From Hemileia vastatrix (taxonomy: Eukaryota; Basidiomycota; Pucciniomycetes; Pucciniales; Zaghouaniaceae): 64,000 bases of DNA. Below the pieces are notes generated by a model that was given only the letters and a program-made list of their open reading frames with translations, was not told the DNA's origin and did not search any database. The first letter of the stretch is position 1, and every line of letters starts with the position of its first letter. Shown one piece after another: positions 57,013 through 64,000 of this stretch. The DNA is taken from assembly GCA_030280995.1 (NCBI GenBank), contig JASXTE010000015.1, positions 5,815,001 through 5,879,000 on the forward strand, given 5' to 3'. A program made the translations under genes and the position numbers.

Positions 57013-57682
57013 TGTCAAGGGGTCCTTTTGGTCTAGAAGTTTATTTGAGGTTATACTAAGATTTTTAGGGTTTTAATGGACTCTCAAAAGTATGGTACAT
57101 ATTTCTTAATCAATTTGATTGTTTTACTCAAATAATAAGAGGTAGTGTTAAATCTTAATATATTTTATAGATTAGAAATAAGTTGATGTAAATACTAATG
57201 TTATAAAGTATAGAAATAATAATTGATTTGTTGTGAATGTAATAAATAAGTAAATAAGGAATGAATCAAAAAGACAAACAGGAAAGGCTTTTATAGGCAA
57301 AATGTGAGAAAATAAAACATGGAATTACCACCCCCTAGTACAAGAGTATGAAAGGAAAAACTTAAATAATGAGAGTATGTGAAGTAATAAGAATAAGTCT
57401 AAATAGTGCGTAAATAAAAGAATTTCTTTTATTTGAAATAAAACTATGAACCATTTAGTCCGTCACATTTTAGTGTAAGAAAATTTGATTTGAAATATAG
57501 AATCAATAAAATCTAATTAAAGGAATTTGAAAAAGAATTTTTTCTTTTTATAATTTTATATATTTTTTTAATACTAATTTTTATTCCCATCTCATCTGTA
57601 TTATTGAGCACGGTGTTTGGGAGTAAAAATATATGTGGGACAATTACTTATTTTTATTAATTAATTACTTAGTGTACTTATT

Positions 57683-57714
57683 AGGGGGTGTCAGTTCTGG
57701 CAAATCCGCACTTA
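57683..57714. repeat. Left terminal inverted repeat (32 bp)
   Basis: Identical to the reverse complement of 61392-61423. Confidence 0.95.
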
Positions 57715-59359
57715 ACTTAAGTGCGGATTTCAAACCAAATCAGCACTTACAAATCAGCACTTAAATTTTGCAAAAAAGTCACTTATTTCAAAAAAGGGTG
57801 TCAGTTATGACCTCAAATCAGCACTTTTTTCCCGTTTTTTTCACAACCACATTTTGGCCACAAAACATCCCTTCCTTTCTTACCCCATCCCTGTCACGTG
57901 TGACACACTGACCTTCCTCGCTACCTACCCATCAATCCTCGGCACACACCCCTTCCTGACATTTTCAATATTTTGACCAGGCATGTTTACATTCTTTTTT
58001 ACTTATTTCTTCTACTTCTTAATCTTTTTTCTATGGGTGTCAGTTCTGACCTCAAATCAGCACTTTTTTCGTGATTTTTTTTTCAAAACCACATGTTGGC
58101 CACATCATCGCTTTCTTTCCCATACCATTTTGTACTCTCCGAATGTCCTCTTTGTGTACTTCATTCACTTGGGTTGGTATTTTGGTTTGTTGCATATTCA
58201 TTTTTTTAGGAATTTACGGTGAATTTTTTTTTTTTGGATGGCTCATTGGTTTTCTTTCACCAGCTCAACATGAAATCGCATATTTTCTGAAATCGCATAT
58301 TTTGTCAGTGATTTTTTTTTTTCATTCATCCCTCATATCCTTTTCCTATTCTCCTCCAACATCCCTCAAACAATTTGGTTTCATTCATTTTGTCATCTCA
58401 TCTCTCCAGGTAAGTCACTTTATTCTTTTTTTTTGATTTTTTGATTACTAATTATAATTTTTTTTTGTTTTTTTCTGTTTATTTTATTTTTTTTATCTAA
58501 ATTTTTTTTGTAAGTGGTTATTTTGGATTTCAATGTTATAATTAACCTTTTTTTTCTCTCCCTCTTTACTTTCTTTTTTAGCTCCATCACCCTACTCTTC
58601 ATCCCTCCTTGGCATGGTCATTATCCCCCCTTTCCCTTATTTCACTTTTTTTTGGCTCCATTTCATTGAAACACATACATTGCACATTCTTTATGCATTT
58701 CACTTACTCCATATTCAATTTCCCCACAATTCCAACATCAATCTTTCTCACTCTATTTTTCCTACTTTTCAATCAAGGTAAGTTTCATCTCCTTTTTTTC
58801 ATGCCTATATGATATCTCATTCCTTTTATGAAAAGTTCATACTTAAATATATGTATGACTCTTTTCTGGATAACAGTGAACTTATAAAACTCCTTTTGAT
58901 CTCATCTTCATTACCACTTTTCAAGTTTTTGTAAAATTTTGAAAATCAGACTCGGAATTAGGGTTAGGTTTATTCAAATCTAATGTTCTTTTTACTAAAG
59001 ATTCTCCTGAAGGCTACCTTTCATTTCCCACAAACAGATTTGAATTTGATTCAGTGGTTGCTGAGATATTGACCATTAAAGTTGAGCCTTTTTTTTCCCA
59101 ATTTAAATTTTTATTTCATTTTTTTATGTAACAAATTAGGGTTAGGTTTATTTAAATCACATGTCCTTTAACTGAAGATTCTACTAAAGCATATCTTTCA
59201 TTTCCCTCAAACAGGTTTGAATTAGGTTCAGTGGTTGCTGAGATTTTGACCTTTGAAGTTGAGCCTTTTTTCCGAATTTCACTTGTCTTATTTCACATTT
59301 TTATATTGCATATTTAGAGGATAAGGATTCTGAAACTCTTATATGATTATTATCTAGGC
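57715..59359 (+). promoter_or_regulatory. Upstream region of the transposon-borne dioxygenase
   Basis: It contains subterminal repeats, pyrimidine-rich tracts, possible splice donors in TCTCCAGGTAAGT (about 58406) and AATCAAGGTAAGTTTCA (about 58773), a splice acceptor ATTATCTAG just before 59360, and two copies of a GTTGAGCC-containing motif with TCAGTGGTTGCTGAGAT (59058 and 59228). Upstream noncoding exons or short coding exons are likely but not certain. The region is conserved in inverted form at 43126-44830. Confidence 0.5.
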
Positions 59360-59944
59360 ATGTATCCGTTGCTCAAGAATATCACTAAATCTCAAAAAGA
59401 TGAAGAATTTTGCTTATGGGACACTCTACCTTCCTTTAACTCTTTTCTTGCTCTTCGACTCAAAAAGCACTGTAATAAAGCATTTGAAAAAAATCATGAA
59501 CTTGCAACCAAAGTTGGAATACCGAATTGGTGTGACTCCGAATGGGAAGATATCAGCCACGAATATCTTTTATTTTCTAATGTTATTATCACTTATTCTG
59601 GATTTCACAATAAAATTCACACTGATACCAAGGACACCAATTTTCTTACTTTTGGTATATTCTCATATATCAAACCGATTACTGGCCAACCAATACCATC
59701 TCCAGCTAAAATCAAATGACATGGTTTATGTTTTCCAGACAACCGGTGCATCATTGATTTTGGTTTGGGAAATGGTATCATCGAAACTATTTGGAATTCT
59801 TCTAAGGATAATCATCAAACGACCAAAGCTCTTCCTGGTTTGGAATCCTGACAACATTTAACACATTTTGGTTGCTCATTTCAAATCAGTCATAAGTTGA
59901 TTCAAAGAATCAATAAGGTAATGAAAGAAGGTAAAGTTAATTGA
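59360..59944 (+). pseudogene. Tet-like 2OG-Fe(II) dioxygenase 3 (in transposon)
   Basis: The frame from ATG 59360 (MYPLLKNITKSQKDEEFCLW) runs through YSGFHNKIHTDTKDTNFLTF, where HxD is 59617-59625, then FSYIKPITGQPIP. After an in-frame TGA at 59717-59719 it continues GLCFPDNRCIIDFGLGNGII, NHQTTKALP with the distal His (59813-59815), a second TGA at 59849-59851, and THFGCSFQISHKLIQRI to 59944. The usual Arg in TRxGxSxQIS is His here. The single frame across two TGA codons shows recent decay. About 195 codons survive; upstream exons may exist. Family function (known): iron and 2-oxoglutarate-dependent oxidation, in relatives of 5-methylcytosine. Substrate here is inferred only. Confidence 0.78.
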
Positions 59945-60298
59945 TTTAAAAAAACTTTATTTAGATCCAAAAAGTATGGGGATTAGAGTTGTCATCAAAA
60001 ATTTTATATTTTTTTGTAAATTTTTAATAAATATTTTTTATGTATCAATTTCCTCAACTAAAGTAATGGGCCCACGACCTTGTGTTGTATAAATGGTAAT
60101 CATGATAACATTTATTTGTTTCATGGGGTTCCTCTAGCCTATACCTGTGGAAAGTCCCAAACTTTTGTTTCTAGATTTGATCTGCATTTTGGCTTAAGGG
60201 ATTGTCATTACTTTAAACTAGGGAAATTGATATATATTGGATATTTATTTAATAATTTACGTAATTATATTAAATTTAGATGACTTCCACCACTTACT

Positions 60299-60465
60299 TC
60301 AATAAAATGCAGGGGGGGGTATTGCCAAATTTTCAAATCTGACATGTGAAATTGATGACTTAGAAAAATTTTGGTGATATCAACCCCTTGCTTCAATAAA
60401 ATGCAGGGGAAAGTATTGCCAATTTTTTAAAACAGATATAGAATTTTTTTGACTTGTAAATATTT
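60299..60465. repeat. Tandem direct repeat, about 87-bp unit
   Basis: CTTCAATAAAATGCAGGGG, GTATTGCCAA and TTTTGGTGA recur at 60299 and 60386. It lies between the two convergent genes, where the C-terminal part of the transposase has been lost. Confidence 0.75.
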
Positions 60466-61115
60466 TGGTGAAAATTTTTGACGAGAATGTGAAAGTAATT
60501 GTTTCCACCTTGAGCAGGTTTCTGGCTCAAAGGAATAGCAGTACCATCAACAAAACCAATACATCCTGGGAAGCCCTCTGCTTGCATAACCTGAGATGAT
60601 TCAAGTCGCTCTTCTTTTGTTGGCCAGGTGAGAAGTTGAGATTACAATGAGTTGATGGCACTGATACATTGTTTGGTATAAGTGTTAATTGAACCATACC
60701 CTAAATCAAAGACATTTTCTAAACGTTTCAAAGCAGCTCCATTACCATTTGAACCCAAATGACATAGTGTGATGGCCAATTGAATTGAAGGATGTTGTTG
60801 TTCTTTTTGAGAATTATTGTGAAATATGGGATGATCCTGAATAAGCTCAAGCAATTTAAGGAAACATTCCTGAGAAGTCCTGAACAGCTCTCTAAAACTG
60901 GGTGTAGATAGTTTAAGAAGTGTTTGGATGGTGTACTTGGGGGTATGAAGTACTTGAGGCTTTCTGGGAAGAAGGTAACGTTTCCTGGCCATTTTTGATA
61001 AAACGACAAAATCTTCTTCTAGATCAGAATCGGAATCAGAGTCCAAGAGCAGTTCAAGAGCCATGAAAGTCATTGCTTTATGTAATTTATCACGATTTGA
61101 AAGTGAGGAAGGCAT
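60466..61115 (-). pseudogene. Harbinger-like transposase 2 (N-terminal half)
   Basis: On the minus strand the ATG at 61115 opens MPSSLSNRDKLHKAMTFMAL, an acidic DSDSDSDLEED patch, LPRKPQVLHTPKYTIQ, and the helical domain SFRELFRTSQECFLKLLELI and QLAITLCHLGSNGNGAALKR. After a TAA at 60642-60644 the frame continues TWPTKEERLESSQVMQAEGF, then PGCIGFVDGTAIPLSQKPAQ with the first catalytic Asp in VDGT. Homology ends after GGNNYFH, so the second catalytic residue, the third and the LHN-type end are deleted. It aligns well with the copy at 45464. It cannot be active. Confidence 0.87.
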
Positions 61116-61391
61116 GACTCTTATATGATATGATATGAAGATGTAAGTGATGTTCGATGTTTTGAGTTATGAAGTGTTATGCTGCGGAGTGCTGCGTATG
61201 AATGGGATGATGCTGACAAATCAGTGAAATGGGACTTGATGGTGAAATCAGCACTTTTGGTTGAGAAAGTGCGGATTTGAGTGAAATAAGTGACTTATTT
61301 CATTTTGAAATCCACCAGTATTGGGGCTAGTGTGTTTTGGAAATCCGCACTTATTTAAGTGCGGATTTGGTCAAATTTAAGTGCCGATTTG

Positions 61392-61423
61392 TAAGTGCGG
61401 ATTTGCCAGAACTGACACCCCCT
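61392..61423. repeat. Right terminal inverted repeat (32 bp)
   Basis: Reverse complement of 57683-57714, with subterminal AAATCCGCACTT copies just inside. Confidence 0.95.
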
Positions 61424-61555
61424 ATTTAGTTATTTGTAATTAATAAATAAGTATTTAATAAATAATTTATTATTAATAAGGATCTAAAAGGCGTGGCTTC
61501 ACCTCAGTAAGATAATTAATTATTTTACTGGGTAAGTCTAGTAGCCTGGCTGACA

Positions 61556-62300
61556 GATATTATAGTTGGTGCATAGTGTGTGGATATCCTGTGCAAGTTG
61601 GGGATATTGTAGGGAGGGGCATTAGGATAGAAAAAAATGTGTAAGTAAAATATGTGCAGGAAAAATATGAGTAAGAAAAATATTTTTGAAAACAATACAC
61701 TATGCACCAAGTAAGATATATCTGATGGGGATATCCAGCACAAGTTAGTGATATTTTAGGGAGGGACATAAGGTCAGAAAAATATATGTAAGAAAAGTAA
61801 GTGTGAGAAAAATAAGTGTGAGAAAATTAAATGTAAGAAAAATCATGTGCAACCATGAGAATGTTTTTTTTTTCAAAAAAAAATTGTAAAAAAAAAAGAA
61901 AAAGATAAAAAATGAAATAAATAATCATTTTTTTGGAAAAAAAAAATTAATTTTTTTTTTTCCCATGGTTTCACAATATTTTTCCTACACTTTCTTTTCT
62001 CACATATTTTTTTCTACATATTTTCCTTACACATATTTTTCTTGCACTTACTTTTCTTACATATATTTTTCTGACCTTACACTATGCACCAAGTGAGATA
62101 TCGCTGATGGAGATATCCAGCCTGTGTTGGGAATATAGTAGGGAGGGACATAAGGATAGAAGAATATCTGTAAAAAAATATTTTTAAGGAAAATATGTGA
62201 AAAAAAAATGTGAGAGAAATATGTGCAAAGAAATGTGAGAAAATAAGTGTAAGAAAAATATCTTGCAACCATGTAAAGAATTTGGAACTCGGAAACTCCA
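61556..62300. mobile_element. Cluster of foldback repeats
   Basis: At least three further copies or half-copies of the family at 56591: around 61590-61690, 61700-61850 paired with 61960-62080 (arms joined by an A/T-rich centre between CAACCATG and CATGGTTT), and 62090-62280. Shared strings are GATATCCAGCACAAGTT, GGGAGGGACATAAGG and AAAATATGTGTAAG. Open frames here are artefacts of the low-complexity arms. Confidence 0.8.
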
Positions 62301-62304
62301 GATT

Positions 62305-62390
62305 TGTTAGTTTGCATGGGCTCTTAGATAGTGGTCTATGTGTATATAGAGAATAAGACAGTCTGGAGCAACCTTAATTATCATACAACC
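62305..62390 (+). repeat. Fragment of an element A/B-type LTR
   Basis: GCATGGGCTCTTAG, AGTGGTCT.TGTGTA and CAACCTTAATTATCATACAA match 19022-19096. The gypsy LTR starts at 62391 within it. Confidence 0.8.
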
Positions 62391-63213
62391 TGTCAAGGTA
62401 TACTTTTAGTCTAGAAGATTTGGTACGTAGTTCTATGAGGATTTAAAAGGCTTAAATGGGTTCTCAACAAATTTGTATGTATTTCTTAATTCAAAGATGA
62501 ATTTTTTACTCAATAAAAGAGGTAGGATTAAAATATTAATATAAATTATAAATTAGAATTACGCTATTGTAAATACTAATAATATAGAATATAAGAATAA
62601 GTGTTTAGTGGGTTATTGTTGTAATAAAATGAGTTGGTAAAATAGAATGATCAAAAGACAACAAAAAGAGAGGCCTTTTATAGGCAAAGGAGAGACAAAG
62701 CACGGAAAACAAATTCTAAAAACAGTAGGAAAAGAGAGAGAAAAAGAACATTCCAGAAAGAGTATTTCAATTAATAAAGTTATTCTAAAAAGAAGGCGTC
62801 AAAAAGATGTATTTGCAGAGTATGTCAGAAATACATCAATATTTTTAATATTTACTGTAAGAGTCAATCCTAAATAAGAAATTTGATTTTTTTGTATATA
62901 TTTAATATTATTTGAATATTTAAATCTTATTTTATCTTTGTATTTTTTTTTTAATATAAAATTTTATTTTTTCCCAACCTGTCAAATGAGCACGGTGTTA
63001 GAGAAAAATATAAGGGACAAAATTATAATTTTAATTTTAATTATTTATTTAATTAATTAATTTAATTTTAACATTGTGTAATTAGTTAATTTATTATAAC
63101 TAATTTTAATGTAACTAAATGATAATTAAATGATAATTAAAAATGATAGGGTGCGGCTTCATCCAGTAAATAATTAATTATTTCACTGGGTAAGTCTAGT
63201 AGCCTGGCTGACA
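62391..63213 (-). repeat. Gypsy 3' LTR (minus orientation, 823 bp)
   Basis: The left end TGTCAAGGTATAC and right end CCTGGCTGACA adjoin the complement of the polypurine tract (CTCCCTCACTCT). It includes the complement of the TATA region (CCTTTTATAGGCAAAGG near 62674). Confidence 0.93.
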
Positions 63214-63247
63214 CTCCCTCACTCTAAAAAAAACAATAAAAAAAATG

Positions 63248-64000
63248 CTATGATTTTTTCTTTTTATACTTTTTTAGTAGAGTAGGAAGATTAGATATCT
63301 CCTTCCCAGGTATCCAAGAATCATATTCAGATGATTTATTCTTGAATCTCAATAAGTATTCTGTACCTTTCTCAGCAGTGACTATTCTGTCATTTAAAAT
63401 TTTTTCAATTTCTGCTGTCTCAGTGATTTCATTTGGGGTTTTCTTTGGTCTACCCCTCCTTCTTGGAAATAAATCACTATTGGATGTGTAAGGTTTCAAA
63501 AGAGATATTGGAAAAACAGGATGTTTTCTGTCATATGGGGAATACAGAATAACTTCAACTGCATTATCTCCAATCATTCTTCTGACAACAAAAGGACCAA
63601 CAAATGGATCTTTTAATTTGTTATTACCTTGTAAGTTGAAGTGGACTGTAGAAATCAACACTTCATCACCCTTTTTAAAAGTGTATTCTTTATGGGATTT
63701 GTCCCATCTTTTCTTCTCATATTCAAATGATTTTTCAATACATTTTTGAGCATGATTTCTGCATAGTTGTTGCATTTGAAGAAAAGATTTTACACCAGGA
63801 TGTATATCCAATTTAGGTATTTTGTTATTGAGAATTTGGGCAGGAGTATTAGGAACATATCCAAGCCAGAGCTCAAAAGGCTTTCTTTGAGTAACAGAAT
63901 GAACAGTGCTATTATAAGCAAATTCTATCCCAGGAAGTAAGGTAACCCAATCATGAGTGAATCTGTCATTATCTTTATACTCAAGGCAAAAGGCACAATA
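63248..64000 (-). CDS. Gypsy integrase end with intact chromodomain (partial)
   Basis: An open frame of 187 codons from ATG 63811 (MDIHPGVKSFLQMQQLCRNH) includes KGDEVLISTVHFNLQGNNKL, VGPFVVRRMIGDNAVEVILY, SLLKPYTSNSDLFPRRRGRP and a full chromodomain: EIEKILNDRIVTAEKGTEYL, LRFKNKSSEYDSWIPGK, ending LLKKYKKKKS at 63248. The integrase core continues upstream (63812-64000, reading GLEFAYNSTVHSVTQR and LGYVPNTPAQILNN), and the same frame appears to read through, so the ATG is internal to pol. This copy shows what the plus copy lost. Confidence 0.9.
   Translation of the reverse strand, partial: YCAFCLEYKDNDRFTHDWVTLLPGIEFAYNSTVHSVTQRKPFELWLGYVPNTPAQILNNKIPKLDIHPGVKSFLQMQQLCRNHAQKCIEKSFEYEKKRWDKSHKEYTFKKGDEVLISTVHFNLQGNNKLKDPFVGPFVVRRMIGDNAVEVILYSPYDRKHPVFPISLLKPYTSNSDLFPRRRGRPKKTPNEITETAEIEKILNDRIVTAEKGTEYLLRFKNKSSEYDSWIPGKEISNLPTLLKKYKKKKS

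Larger units (their letters stand above)
57683..61423. mobile_element. PIF/Harbinger-like transposon carrying a Tet-like dioxygenase
   Basis: The termini are 32-bp identical inverted repeats beginning AGGGGGTGTCAGTTCTGGCA and ending at CCGCACTTA, with ATT directly repeated at 57680-57682 and 61424-61426. Inside lie a Tet-like 2OG-Fe(II) dioxygenase (plus, 59360) and a Harbinger-type transposase (minus, 61115), tail to tail. Subterminal regions repeat AAATCCGCACTTA and its complement many times, including perfect hairpins (AAATCCGCACTTA..TAAGTGCGGATTT near 57708 and 61350). At 57795 and 58034 the left end contains two more copies of GGGTGTCAGTT.TGACCTCAA. The transposase lacks its C-terminal half, so this copy is not autonomous. 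Confidence 0.9.
57013..61555 (-). repeat. Gypsy-family solo LTR (minus) split by a DNA transposon
   Basis: The left end TGTCAAGGGGTCC and right end CCTGGCTGACA, with GATAT at 57008-57012 and 61556-61560, define it. Excluding the transposon and its 3-bp duplication (57683-61426) it is about 799 bp, the same as other family LTRs. No gypsy internal sequence adjoins it. Confidence 0.93.
62391..64000 (-). mobile_element. Ty3/gypsy chromovirus, 3' part (continues past window)
   Basis: 3' LTR plus pol end in minus orientation; the element runs off the right edge. Its visible coding part is less damaged than the copies at 13739 and 5785, so it is probably the youngest of the three. Confidence 0.93.

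Noticed and set aside
56815..57059. Phe/Tyr/Thr-rich open frames
   Set aside because: They lie in the low-complexity right arm of a foldback repeat.

Overview
This window looks like a transposon-dense, intron-containing, very AT-rich fungal chromosome segment with no recognisable host housekeeping gene. The best guess is a large-genome rust fungus (Pucciniales). The grounds are short GT..AG introns, Ty3/gypsy elements with a C-terminal chromodomain, Tnp2-like and PIF/Harbinger-like transposases, and several fragments resembling the Tet-like 2OG-Fe(II) oxygenase family expanded in rusts. The organism assignment is inference. Almost every coding region is broken by stops or frameshifts, and many stops look like C-to-T or G-to-A changes.

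Layout. 33-5784: LTR element 'A' in minus orientation, carrying a plus-strand (antisense) intron-containing gene, a small second ORF and a 1.46-kb (TTTTTA)n expansion. 5785-7745: gypsy 3' LTR and integrase fragment (minus). 9780-10120: seven consecutive perfect or near-perfect hairpins. 11969-13216: broken Tet-like dioxygenase gene 1. 13739-28706: a complete but dead Ty3/gypsy chromovirus with target-site duplication (TSD) TAAAG; its 5' LTR is split by LTR element 'B' (14144-19535, TSD ACGT), a rearranged relative of A. 28986-31389: unrecognised multi-exon gene X (minus). 32410-35180: about 29 copies of a roughly 22-bp palindrome. 35391-37020: unrecognised gene Y (minus). 37446-41027: Tnp2-like transposase relic (minus) split by a 200-bp MITE. 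42720-47960: rearranged Harbinger plus Tet-like relics. 48355-48970: tandem double-hairpin repeats. 49637-50815: gene with a SANT/Myb-associated-like region and a coiled coil (minus). 50869-51651: solo LTR. 53916-54907: solo LTR (TSD CTACT) containing a second copy of the 200-bp MITE. 57013-61555: solo LTR (TSD GATAT) containing a 3.74-kb terminal-inverted-repeat transposon (57683-61423). 61556-62300: foldback repeats. 62391-64000: 3' part of another gypsy element (minus).

The most interesting system is a DNA transposon type in which a Harbinger-like (HARBI1/DDE_4) transposase and a Tet-like 2OG-Fe(II) dioxygenase, a family known to include 5-methylcytosine oxidases, lie tail to tail. One copy has both termini (32-bp identical inverted repeats, 3-bp ATT duplication). 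A second locus repeats the same convergent pair, and a third fragment keeps the dioxygenase and its upstream region. Two 200-bp MITEs share the AGGGGGTRTCA terminus and the AAT/ATT duplication, so the same type of transposase may have moved them.

Nested insertions with matching target duplications give a relative history: foldback repeat, then LTR element, then Harbinger/Tet transposon at 57-61 kb; and gypsy, then element B, at 14-28 kb. Removing the gypsy element places Tet-like gene 1 tail to tail with gene X.
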